Positions 17,161 to 24,851 of a stretch of DNA of 64,000 nt are shown piece after piece. Under the pieces are notes generated by a model. That model ran no database searches and was not told where the DNA came from. It saw only the letters and a list, made by a program, of their open reading frames with translations. Location of the stretch: NCBI GenBank assembly GCA_947475245.1, contig CANJLW010000001.1, forward strand, positions 100,025 through 164,024. Reading direction: 5' to 3'. A program made the translations under genes and the position numbers. Origin of the DNA: Acetobacteraceae bacterium (GTDB lineage: Bacteria; Pseudomonadota; Alphaproteobacteria; Acetobacterales; Acetobacteraceae). Positions within the stretch are counted from its first letter, which is position 1, and the number at the start of each line of letters is the position of its first letter.

Positions 17161-18402
17161 TCAGGCGACCTTATCCAGGATAGGACGCGCGAATTCCAGC
17201 AGATTGCCGCCCTGGAACAAATGCGCCGGCACGCCGGCGGCCGCGGCGGCCTGAAGGTCGGTCGGCTGGTCGCCGATCATATCGCAGCGCGCGGGATCGA
17301 GTTCCCACGCCTTGATCAAATCGTGCAGCATCCCCGGTGCCGGTTTGCGCCAGTCGCTGGCCTGTCGGTAGGCCGGCACGGTGCCGTCCGGATGGAAGGG
17401 GCAGTAGCGGAGGTCGTCAATTGTGCCGCCGTGACGGCGCGCCTCGTCGCCGATCCAATTGAGCAGGGCGCGCACGTCGTCCTCGGTATAGAAACCGCGG
17501 GCAACACCGGATTGATTGGTGACGATGAAGACATGCCGACCCAGGCGCGTCGCCAGGCGGATCGTGTCCAGTGCCCCGTCGACCCATTCGAACCGATCGC
17601 GTGTGCCGACATAGCCGTGATCGATATTGATCACGCCGTCGCGGTCCAGGAACAGCGCCTGGCGGTGAAGCAGCGCGGGGATTTCGTGCTGCGCGCGGGC
17701 AAAGTCCTCGGGCACGCCGATGTCGCGGAAATACCCGTCGCAGACGGTGCCGCGCAGCCTGCCGCGTTCGGCCAGTTTCGGCATGACGTCGCGTTCCAGC
17801 GAGCACGCCGGTTCCAGTGCATCGATCAGTCCCCGGTTGAACAGGTAGATCCCGGCATTGATCGTGCCCGCTGAACCGGCCGGCGGGCGTTCGTGGAAGG
17901 CGGTGACACGATCGCCGTCCAGGCGGACCACACCGAAGCGCGATGCGTCTTCCAGCCGGCGCAGCACCATGCGTCCGACAACGTCGGCATCGTCGGCGCA
18001 GGCCGACGCAAGCAAGTTGGCGATGTTTCCGTCGAGCAGGGAGTCGCCGTTGCACAGCAGGAAGCGCTCATCCAGCCTGTCGCGCGCGTGATAGACGGCG
18101 CCGCCGGTGCCGGCCCGAAACGGTTCTTCCGACAGGCTGACGGTACAGTGCTTCGGCAGGCTCGCCTGAATCGTGGTGGCGGCGGTTTCGATCTCGGCCG
18201 ACAAATGGCCGGTCAGCAGCAGGAAGTCGGTGACCCCGAAGCGGACGTATTCGCGCATTAGCCAGCTCAGGAACGGTCGGTCGCCACAGGGCAGGATCGG
18301 TTTCGGGGTTGCCGCGGTCAGCGCGCCGAGACGCGTGCCGAGGCCGCCGACCAGGATGGCGCATTGTCTGACTGTCGCGGAACTGGAAGGGGCGGCATGC
18401 AT
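17161..18402 (-). CDS. Fusion of heptose-1-phosphate nucleotidyltransferase (HddC-like) and heptose-bisphosphate phosphatase (GmhB-like)
   Basis: A 413-residue two-domain protein. Residues 12-235 form a nucleotidyltransferase (ILVGGLGTRL, PKPILPCG, NGDSLLDG, NAGIYLF). Residues 248-413 form a HAD-IIIA phosphatase: nucleophile/acid pair D253/D255 in LDRDGVIN, TNQSG at 295-299, K353 in RKPAPGM and the acidic GDQPTD at 377-382. The two activities would remove the 7-phosphate and load heptose-1-phosphate onto GTP, completing GDP-heptose synthesis with HddA. The isomerase GmhA is not in the window. The phosphatase zinc loop is degenerate: C334 and H337 remain, but the usual CxC before RKP is SDW here. 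Confidence 0.85.
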   Translation of the reverse strand: MHAAPSSSATVRQCAILVGGLGTRLGALTAATPKPILPCGDRPFLSWLMREYVRFGVTDFLLLTGHLSAEIETAATTIQASLPKHCTVSLSEEPFRAGTGGAVYHARDRLDERFLLCNGDSLLDGNIANLLASACADDADVVGRMVLRRLEDASRFGVVRLDGDRVTAFHERPPAGSAGTINAGIYLFNRGLIDALEPACSLERDVMPKLAERGRLRGTVCDGYFRDIGVPEDFARAQHEIPALLHRQALFLDRDGVINIDHGYVGTRDRFEWVDGALDTIRLATRLGRHVFIVTNQSGVARGFYTEDDVRALLNWIGDEARRHGGTIDDLRYCPFHPDGTVPAYRQASDWRKPAPGMLHDLIKAWELDPARCDMIGDQPTDLQAAAAAGVPAHLFQGGNLLEFARPILDKVA

Positions 18403-18434
18403 CGTCGGGTCGGTCCAATCTCGGGTCGTCGTTG

Positions 18435-19736
18435 TCAGGTCACATCCAGCGCCGGTTCGCGGCTGGCCCGCAGTTTATCGACCCGACGGCCGTCCATTTC
18501 CAGGACCTCGAAGCGCCAACCGCCGAACACGATCCGATCGCCCACCCGCGGCACGCGGCGCAGCAGCGCCAGCAGCAGACCGCCCAGGGTGTGATAATTG
18601 CCTTCCGCCGGCAGGTCCGGCAGGTCGAGTCTGGCCTTGACCTCATCGACCGGCATCATGCCGTCCATCAGCAGGATTGCTTCCCCGGCTTCGTTCAGTT
18701 CGGCCGGTTCGGCATCCGTGCCCGTGGGATCGCCGACAATGGCTTCCAGCACATCGGCCGCGGTCACCACGCCTTCGAAACTGCCATACTCGTCCATCAC
18801 CAACGCGAGACCATTCGGGTCGGATTTCAGACGTTCCAACGCATCCAGAGCGGTGACGGTATCGGGCATGACGATGGGCTGGCGAAGGGCGGCGCCGACG
18901 GAGAGTTCGCCGCCGCCGAGAATGCGATCCAGCAGGTCTTTCGCCTGCACCAGACCGACGACGTTGTCGATCGATCCTTCACACACGATGAAGCGGGAGT
19001 GCGGCGCGGCCTTGAGCGCCGCGGCGATCTTCTTCGGCGAGTCCGTGCGGTCGATCCAGGCGAGGTCGGTGCGTGGCGTCATGATCGCGCGCACCGGCTT
19101 GTCGGCGAGGCGCAGCAGACGTTCGATCATGTCGCGCTCTTCGGTTTCCAACACGCCTGCCTGGGCACCCTCGGCGAGCAGGGCCTTGAGTTCTTCCTCG
19201 GTCACCGTGTGCTGTGGCGCGCGATGCAGGCCGAACAGGCGCAGGATAACGCCGGACGACTTTCCGAGGAGCCAGACGGCGGGAGCGGTGATGCGGGCGA
19301 GGATCACGACCGGGCGCGCGACCCAGGCCGCGACGGCCTCGGGCCGGCGCAGGGCGAGGTGCTTGGGCACGAGTTCGCCAAGGACGAGCGTCAGATAGGT
19401 GGTGATCACCACGACGATCGTCAGAGCGAGGGTTTCGGCCGCCGATCCGATCGCGGGAATGGTTTCCAGCCAGGCTTGCAGGTGAGACGCGATGCGCGCG
19501 CCGCCGAACACGCCGGTCAGAACGCTGACCAGTGTGATGCCGACCTGGACGGTGGGAAGGAAACGCTGCGGGTCTTCCGACAGGATGCGCGCGGTCGCGG
19601 CACCCGCGACGCCCTTACGCTCCAGCACGGCGAGGCGGGCGCGACGAGCGGAAACGAGCGCGAGTTCGCTCATGGAGAACATGCCGTTGAGCAGGATCAA
19701 CACAAGGATGAAGAATGCTTCGATGCCGATGCCCAT
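18435..19736 (-). CDS. CNNM/CorC-type membrane protein (DUF21 + CBS pair + CorC_HlyC)
   Basis: About 433 residues, often annotated as hemolysin-family protein. The N-terminal DUF21 domain has four hydrophobic segments (FFILVLILLNGMFSMSELAL; VGITLVSVLTGVFGG; LTIVVVITTYLTLVLGELVPK; PAVWLLGKSSGVILRLFG). It is followed by a CBS-domain pair (RAIMTPRTDL and FEGVVTAADVLEAIVG) and a C-terminal CorC_HlyC domain (GNYHTLGGLLLALL). Family knowledge: implicated in magnesium/cobalt efflux. The ATG at 19736 is chosen because it begins just before the first membrane segment; a GTG at 19787 would add 17 residues. It lies 32 bases upstream of the heptose fusion gene on the same strand. Confidence 0.9.
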   Translation of the reverse strand: MGIGIEAFFILVLILLNGMFSMSELALVSARRARLAVLERKGVAGAATARILSEDPQRFLPTVQVGITLVSVLTGVFGGARIASHLQAWLETIPAIGSAAETLALTIVVVITTYLTLVLGELVPKHLALRRPEAVAAWVARPVVILARITAPAVWLLGKSSGVILRLFGLHRAPQHTVTEEELKALLAEGAQAGVLETEERDMIERLLRLADKPVRAIMTPRTDLAWIDRTDSPKKIAAALKAAPHSRFIVCEGSIDNVVGLVQAKDLLDRILGGGELSVGAALRQPIVMPDTVTALDALERLKSDPNGLALVMDEYGSFEGVVTAADVLEAIVGDPTGTDAEPAELNEAGEAILLMDGMMPVDEVKARLDLPDLPAEGNYHTLGGLLLALLRRVPRVGDRIVFGGWRFEVLEMDGRRVDKLRASREPALDVT

Positions 19737-19859
19737 GATGGTGGCGATGTGTCCGATAGGGGTGAATGGCCGCGGAAGATGTAGCACTTCGACGTTCGGC
19801 GGGCGATGACGCGATTGTGGCCGAGGTCGTTATCGCCGACCTTTCAGCTTTCGGTCGAA

Positions 19860-19969
19860 GTGGATTGCGCTGTGTTTCGAGACATACAATCGTATTAAGA
19901 GAAATATCTTGTTTTTTGTTCTTGATTCATTGATTGTTAACCAATCGAGGACAAGGAGAGGAGCGGGTC
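19860..19969 (+). promoter_or_regulatory. A/T-rich leader with a dyad upstream of a small coiled-coil gene
   Basis: An A/T-rich tract from about 19880 to 19945 stands out against the GC-rich surroundings and precedes the small gene starting at 19970. It contains a dyad at 19932-19946, GATTG-ttaac-CAATC, which could be an operator or small hairpin, followed by a strong ribosome-binding site (AAGGAGAGGAG at 19953-19963). The -35 and -10 elements cannot be fixed with confidence. Confidence 0.35.
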
Positions 19970-20308
19970 GTGACCCAAACCATCAGCGCGGACATCATCC
20001 CATTTCCAGCCCGACCGGTGCGGGAAGCCCAGGCACCGGCGATCACCGCCCAGGACCGGCTGGCCGTGGCATTGGCCAACCTCGATCAGGCGATGGCCGA
20101 ACAACGCGTCGCGATGGCGGCGTGGCGCGGCGCGCTCGACGAACTGAAAGCCTCCGCGCGTTCCCTCGGCGACGGCTTGCAGCGCTACCGCGGCACCCTC
20201 AACACCCTGGGCGCCGACGTCGCCGCCCTGCGCGAAGAATCCGTGAAGCTCGGCGAATGGGCCGACGGCGTTGTGGCGCGGGAGAAATCCGGCCGTCATC
20301 CGCTGTAG
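19970..20308 (+). CDS. Small conserved-looking protein with coiled-coil tendency, unknown function
   Basis: 112 residues from GTG 19970, with a strong AAGGAG ribosome-binding site 11 bases upstream. No signal peptide or membrane segment. Residues 28-100 are a charged, alanine-rich heptad-like stretch (ALANLDQAMAEQRVAMAA, LDELKASARSLGDGLQRY, ADVAALREESVKLGEWADG) expected to be helical and coiled-coil-forming. I do not recognise the family. The upstream A/T-rich promoter-like region and good ribosome-binding site argue that it is a real gene rather than a chance frame. It is followed by the monooxygenase gene after 123 bases. Confidence 0.7.
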   Translation: MTQTISADIIPFPARPVREAQAPAITAQDRLAVALANLDQAMAEQRVAMAAWRGALDELKASARSLGDGLQRYRGTLNTLGADVAALREESVKLGEWADGVVAREKSGRHPL

Positions 20309-20431
20309 CAGACGACCCGACGCGTTCCCGACAGGCCGAAAGGTTGCTGTATGCGCGTCTGAGTGGCAAACCTGCGGCCTGTTTTGGCGGCTTCGCCGAA
20401 CATGACAAATTAAGGCGGGAGCGACGGGTCG

Positions 20432-22069
20432 ATGGCCACCTCTGACACCACACAGGCACAATCCGATTCGGCGGCAGGTGACTTTGACGCCATTATCGTC
20501 GGCGCCGGTATTTCCGGGCTTTACCAGCTCTATCGGCTGCGGGAACTGGGGATGCGCGTGCTGGTGCTGGAAGCCGGCACCGGCGTCGGGGGAACCTGGT
20601 ACTGGAACCGTTATCCCGGCGCGCGCTTCGATTCCGAAAGCTATTCCTACGCTTATTCATTCTCGCCGGAATTGCTGGCGGAGTGGAACTGGACGGAACA
20701 TTTCGCGCCCCAGCCCGAAACGCTGCGCTATCTCAACCATGTCGCCGATCGGTTCGATTTGCGTACCGATATCCGCTTCAACAGCCGCGTCGCGGCAGCC
20801 CATTATCAGGAAGCGTCGCGTGGCTGGGACCTGACGCTGGAAGACGGCAGCCGGTTTCAGTGCCGGTTTCTGATCACCGCGATCGGGGTACTGTCCGCGC
20901 CGACCATGCCGCGCATCGACGGGGTCGATACATTCAAGGGTCAGTCGTTCCACACCGCCCGCTGGCCGCACGAGCCTGTCGATTTCACCGGCAAGCGCGT
21001 CGCGGTCATCGGCACCGGCGCGACCGGTGTGCAGACCATTCAGGAAGTCGCAAAAACCGCCGGCCACCTGACCGTGTTTCAGCGCACCCCGAATTGGTGC
21101 ACACCGCTGCACAACAGCAAGATCAGCCCGGAAGAGATGGAAACCATCCGCGCCGGCTATCCGGAAATGTTCAAGCGGTGCCAGGAAACCTTCGCCTGCT
21201 TCCTGCACACGCCCGATCCGCGCGCCACGTTCGAGGTCACACCGGAAGAACGGGAAGCGTTCTTTGAGCATCTGTATGCCTCCCCAGGCTTCGGCATCTG
21301 GCAAGGCAATTTCAAGGATATCCTGGTCAACCGAGAGGCGAACGCCGCGATCAGCGACTTCGTCGCGCGGAAGATTCGCCAACGCGTCAATGATCCGAAG
21401 GTCGCTGAAATGCTGATCCCCAGGGATCACGGCTTCGGGACGCGTCGCGTGCCGATGGAGACGCGCTACTACGAAGTCTACAACCAGCCGAACGTTCAAC
21501 TGGTCGACGTCAAGGCAACCCCGATCGAGCGCATCACGCCCGAAGGCATCAAAACCAGCGACGCTGAATTCGGGTTCGATATCATCATCTATGCGACAGG
21601 CTTCGACGCGATTACCGGCGCGTTCGACCGTATCGACATCCGCGGCGAAAACGGCCTGCCGCTGAAAGAGAAGTGGAAAGGCGGGCCGCGCACCTATCTG
21701 GGCGTGATGGTCGAAGACTTCCCCAACATGATGATGCTGATGGGGCCGCATACCGCGCTGGGCAACCTGCCGCGCAGCATCGAATACAATGTCGAATGGG
21801 TCACCGGCGTCATCCGCCACGCCCGCGATCACGACCTTACCCGGGTCGCCGCGACGGCGGACGGTGTCGCGTCCTGGACGGCGCATGTCCACTCGCTGGG
21901 GGTTGGGCTGCTGTCCAACGAAATCAACTCCTGGATGACCGGCATCAACTCCAACGTCGACGGAAAGCAGACCCGCATCATCGCCCGCTACAGCGGCAGC
22001 GCCCCGGCCTATCGGGCGCGCTGCGACGAGGTCTCGGCGAACGGTTATCGGGAACTGGCGTTGGCCTGA
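20432..22069 (+). CDS. Baeyer-Villiger flavin monooxygenase (cyclohexanone monooxygenase-like)
   Basis: A 545-residue class B flavoprotein monooxygenase. It has an FAD-binding GAGISG at residues 24-29, then GTWYWNRYPGARFD as in cyclohexanone-monooxygenase relatives. The Baeyer-Villiger fingerprint FKGQSFHTARW is at 168-178 and the NADPH-binding GTGATG at about 194-199. Family reaction: NADPH- and O2-dependent insertion of oxygen next to a ketone, giving an ester or lactone. Eighty-two bases downstream on the same strand is an MBL-fold hydrolase that could open a lactone product (inference). The ketone substrate is not predictable. Confidence 0.93.
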   Translation: MATSDTTQAQSDSAAGDFDAIIVGAGISGLYQLYRLRELGMRVLVLEAGTGVGGTWYWNRYPGARFDSESYSYAYSFSPELLAEWNWTEHFAPQPETLRYLNHVADRFDLRTDIRFNSRVAAAHYQEASRGWDLTLEDGSRFQCRFLITAIGVLSAPTMPRIDGVDTFKGQSFHTARWPHEPVDFTGKRVAVIGTGATGVQTIQEVAKTAGHLTVFQRTPNWCTPLHNSKISPEEMETIRAGYPEMFKRCQETFACFLHTPDPRATFEVTPEEREAFFEHLYASPGFGIWQGNFKDILVNREANAAISDFVARKIRQRVNDPKVAEMLIPRDHGFGTRRVPMETRYYEVYNQPNVQLVDVKATPIERITPEGIKTSDAEFGFDIIIYATGFDAITGAFDRIDIRGENGLPLKEKWKGGPRTYLGVMVEDFPNMMMLMGPHTALGNLPRSIEYNVEWVTGVIRHARDHDLTRVAATADGVASWTAHVHSLGVGLLSNEINSWMTGINSNVDGKQTRIIARYSGSAPAYRARCDEVSANGYRELALA

Positions 22070-22151
22070 TCCGCCGACGCGACGACCGCGCTTTCGATCC
22101 GCGGCGCGGTCGTTCCGGGGTGCGGATCACTTTTATCAGGGGAAAACGAAC

Positions 22152-23027
22152 ATGCGACAAATCAGGATCGGCGATATCACCATCGACGCGGTGATCGAGC
22201 GCGAGGGGCCGTGGCGGCGCCCGCAGGATTTCTTCCCGTCCTATGACGAGGCGATTTGGAAACGGAACCTGCCGTTGATGGAACCGGAAGTGTTCGACGT
22301 CGAACGCGGACTGATGAACATCACCTATCAGACCTTCGTCGTGCGGACGCCCAGGCACACCATTCTGGTCGATACCTGCACCGGTGAGGACAAAGGCCAT
22401 CCCGCGCCGTTCGACTTCCCTGGCAAGGAACGCTGGCGGAAAGAGCTGTTCGCCCTCGGCGTCAGCTACGACAAGGTGGATTATGTGTTTTGCACCCATT
22501 TGCACATCGACCACACCGGCTGGAACACGACGCTGCGTGACGGCCGCTGGGTGCCGACCTTCCCGAATGCCAAATACGTCTTCCACAAGAAAGAATACGC
22601 GGCGTGGGAGCAGAAGCATAACGAAGGGGCGAACCCGCCCGGAACGGTTTTCCGCGACAACTGCCTGCCCATCGTCGAAGCCGGCCAGGCGCTGTTGGTC
22701 GACGACGACTATGCGTTGGACGATACCGTCACGCTGACGCCGACGCCGGGGCACTCACCCTGCCATTGCTGCGTGAACATCTTCTCCAAGGGCCAGCGCG
22801 CGGTGGTAACCGGCGACATGATGCACCATGCGATCCAGTGCCGCGAACTCGACTGGTCGCCCGGTGTCGATTGGGACCCCAAGCAGGCCGCCGCGTCGCG
22901 CCGCAGCTTCCTGTCCTCGGTCGCGAACACCGACACGCTACTGCTGCCGATCCATTTCCCGGCCCCGACGGTCGGTCTGGTCACCACGGACGGTGATCGG
23001 TTCAACTACCGCTTCAAGCGGGACTAA
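22152..23027 (+). CDS. Metallo-beta-lactamase-fold hydrolase (lactonase-like)
   Basis: A 291-residue MBL-fold enzyme. The zinc motif HxHxDH is at residues 116-121 (THLHIDHTGW), followed by the expected His in TPGHSPCHC, Asp in VTGDMMHH and a late His in LLPIHFP. Length and layout resemble N-acyl-homoserine lactonase/quorum-quenching and other lactone-hydrolysing members. Position right after the Baeyer-Villiger monooxygenase suggests hydrolysis of its lactone or ester product. A perfect hairpin follows 11 bases after the stop. Other MBL hydrolase activities cannot be excluded. Confidence 0.88.
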   Translation: MRQIRIGDITIDAVIEREGPWRRPQDFFPSYDEAIWKRNLPLMEPEVFDVERGLMNITYQTFVVRTPRHTILVDTCTGEDKGHPAPFDFPGKERWRKELFALGVSYDKVDYVFCTHLHIDHTGWNTTLRDGRWVPTFPNAKYVFHKKEYAAWEQKHNEGANPPGTVFRDNCLPIVEAGQALLVDDDYALDDTVTLTPTPGHSPCHCCVNIFSKGQRAVVTGDMMHHAIQCRELDWSPGVDWDPKQAAASRRSFLSSVANTDTLLLPIHFPAPTVGLVTTDGDRFNYRFKRD

Positions 23028-23038
23028 CCCTTGACAGG

Positions 23039-23071
23039 CACCCGCATGCGCCTCGGCGGCGCATGCGGGTG
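23039..23071. terminator. Perfect 14-bp hairpin between convergent genes
   Basis: Arms 23039-23052 (CACCCGCATGCGCC) and 23058-23071 (GGCGCATGCGGGTG) pair perfectly around a 5-base loop (TCGGC), followed on the plus strand by TTTGGTTAT. It lies 12 bases after the MBL hydrolase stop and 9 bases from the stop of the convergent PEP-mutase-fold gene, so it probably acts as a bidirectional terminator. Confidence 0.75.
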
Positions 23072-23079
23072 TTTGGTTA

Positions 23080-23943
23080 TCAGGTCGGAAGAATGAACTG
23101 CTTCGCCGCGGCATCGTAATCGCCGTAGCCGAGCGTTGCGCGCAGTTCGGCTGGAGGGAGGGCGCTTGGGGCTTCCGCGCCGCCGGCAACCAAGGCCGCC
23201 AGCCCCGCCTTCATGCCCGCTGCCGCCGGAGACAACATGCCCGTCGGATAGGTCCCGATCTTGAAGCCGAGTTCGGCGGCCTGCACCTGGTTCGGAGTCG
23301 CGCGCGGCGCCCCCGGCGACAGAACGGCGAAGTTCGGCTTGCCCTTGGACACCGAGATTGTGCGACGAATTTCGTCGTCGTCCGCCGGTGAATCCAGGAA
23401 CAGAATGTCCGCGCCTTCCTCGATATACATCTCGATCCGCGCGATGGCCTCGTCGATACCCTGGGTCGGGCGGCAATCCGTGCGCGCCAGGATCAGGATG
23501 CCCGATTCCTTGGCCGCTTCCACCGCGGCGCGAATTTTCATGCGGGCCTCTTCGCGGGGCAGGCACGGCTTTCCGGCCGCCGTCAGCGCCCGCGGCGTAA
23601 TCTTATCCTCGATCAGGATCGCCGCCGCGCCTGCTCGGCCATAGGCCCGCACGGTGCGCTGAACGTTCATCGCGTTGCCATAGCCATGGTCGCCGTCGGC
23701 AAGCACCAGCGTATCGGGGGCCGCGCCACGCACCATGTTGAAGGAGTCGAACATCTCGCCGAAAGAAACGAGGTCGAGGTCGGGTCCGCCCAGCCGGCTG
23801 GCCGCCACGCAGGAGCCCGACAGGAACGCGGTCTTGAAGCCGGCGGCGGCGGCGAGCTTCGCACTTAGCCCGTCCCAAACGGCGGGCATCAAAATCAGTC
23901 CGGGTTCCTTTAACAGGGCACGCATACGGTCGGGGGCATTCAT
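23080..23943 (-). CDS. Isocitrate lyase/PEP mutase-superfamily carboxylyase-like enzyme
   Basis: A 287-residue TIM-barrel protein of the PEP mutase/isocitrate lyase superfamily: LMPAVWDGLSAKLAAAAGF, the acidic metal-binding LADGDHGYGN, AILIEDK, LARTDCRP and ADILFLDSPAD. It lacks the KKCGH loop of true (methyl)isocitrate lyases; the equivalent loop reads EDKITPRALT. Oxaloacetate decarboxylase-like or carboxyphosphonoenolpyruvate-mutase-like activity is therefore more likely than isocitrate cleavage. The ATG at 23943 has an AAGGAG ribosome-binding site, so a longer frame reaching 24003 is not used. It follows an enoyl-CoA hydratase on the same strand after 84 bases. Confidence 0.85.
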   Translation of the reverse strand: MNAPDRMRALLKEPGLILMPAVWDGLSAKLAAAAGFKTAFLSGSCVAASRLGGPDLDLVSFGEMFDSFNMVRGAAPDTLVLADGDHGYGNAMNVQRTVRAYGRAGAAAILIEDKITPRALTAAGKPCLPREEARMKIRAAVEAAKESGILILARTDCRPTQGIDEAIARIEMYIEEGADILFLDSPADDDEIRRTISVSKGKPNFAVLSPGAPRATPNQVQAAELGFKIGTYPTGMLSPAAAGMKAGLAALVAGGAEAPSALPPAELRATLGYGDYDAAAKQFILPT

Positions 23944-24027
23944 GGACGTCTCCTTCGTTTCGACAATCGGACGCCCAGAATACGACCCTTCCGCAAAACG
24001 CACAAAAACGCGGCGCGGCGGTCGCCG

Positions 24028-24753
24028 CTATTTTGGGAACCGGCCCATCATCACCGACACATCGCGCGCCATTTCCAACCCCTGGTCCGGCGACATCGAT
24101 ATCGCGCGTTGGAAGGTCCGTTTGGTCTGAGTCAGGAACTCCTGGTTCCAACCGGCGAGCTTCTCGGCGATCGCCATGGCTTCGTCGATAAGACGATCGT
24201 CCGGGACAACGCGATTGACCATGCCAAGCTCGTATGCGCGCTGCGGCAGCATGTTCTCACACAATGTAAGCAGTTCAAAGGCGACTTTCCGTCCCATCAG
24301 GTGCACGGCCTGCGCGGTAACGGTCGTCGCCGTCAGGCCGGCCTTAAGTTCGGGATAGCCGAAGCGGGCGCTTTCCGCGGCGACGACCAGGTCGCTGCCG
24401 AAGGTCAAACCCGCTCCCGCGCCCAGCACGTAGCCGTGGACGGCGGCGATGATGGGCTTGTCGACGCGGCCAAACAGCTTGGTCAGCGCGATGTTGGTAT
24501 CGCCGTGCTTGATCAGGTTGCGCCGGTTCTCGGCGGTCAACGGCCTGGGGACGGACGTATCCGCCCCGGCGCAAAAGGCTCGGCCGGCGCCACGCAGGAT
24601 GATCGCCGAGACGGAGTCGTCGTTCTGGGCATCCAGCAGGGCATCGGTCAGCGCGTGCACCAGATCTGCGTTCAAGGCGTTCAACTTCGCCGGACGGTTC
24701 AGCGTCAGCAGCCGCACCGCGCCGCGATTTTCAATTAACAGAACATCATCCAT
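24028..24753 (-). CDS. Enoyl-CoA hydratase/isomerase family protein
   Basis: A 241-residue crotonase-fold enzyme. It has LTLNRPAKLNALNADL, the oxyanion-hole segment SAIILRGAGRAFCAGAD and the second hole region AAVHGYVLGAGAGLTFGSDLVVAA. The usual catalytic Glu positions are replaced (GAGAGLTFGSD, KAGLTATT), so isomerase or hydrolase activity is as possible as hydration. It acts on acyl-CoA thioesters in the cytoplasm (family knowledge). It lies between an LLM oxidoreductase and a PEP-mutase-fold enzyme on the same strand, in a catabolic neighbourhood. Confidence 0.88.
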   Translation of the reverse strand: MDDVLLIENRGAVRLLTLNRPAKLNALNADLVHALTDALLDAQNDDSVSAIILRGAGRAFCAGADTSVPRPLTAENRRNLIKHGDTNIALTKLFGRVDKPIIAAVHGYVLGAGAGLTFGSDLVVAAESARFGYPELKAGLTATTVTAQAVHLMGRKVAFELLTLCENMLPQRAYELGMVNRVVPDDRLIDEAMAIAEKLAGWNQEFLTQTKRTFQRAISMSPDQGLEMARDVSVMMGRFPK

Positions 24754-24812
24754 CGTACGTTTCCCTCATCCCAATGCCACACCTCAGCGTGACCTTGCGA
24801 CGGAGGTCAAGG

Positions 24813-24837
24813 CCCGAACAGGCATCGCCTGTTCGGG
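24813..24837 (-). terminator. 11-bp perfect hairpin between LLM and enoyl-CoA hydratase genes
   Basis: CCCGAACAGGC (24813-24823) and GCCTGTTCGGG (24827-24837) pair perfectly with a 3-base loop, 15 bases past the stop of the LLM gene. There is no U-run on the transcribed strand, so it may be a pause/processing hairpin or weak terminator. Confidence 0.5.
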
Positions 24838-24851
24838 ACGCTCGAACGCGG

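Noticed and set aside
18432-19784. A long plus-strand open frame the same length as the CNNM/CorC gene on the other strand
   Set aside because: It is an antisense shadow of the minus-strand CDS. Its composition is arginine/histidine-rich with no recognisable domain, while the minus frame encodes a clear DUF21-CBS-CorC protein.
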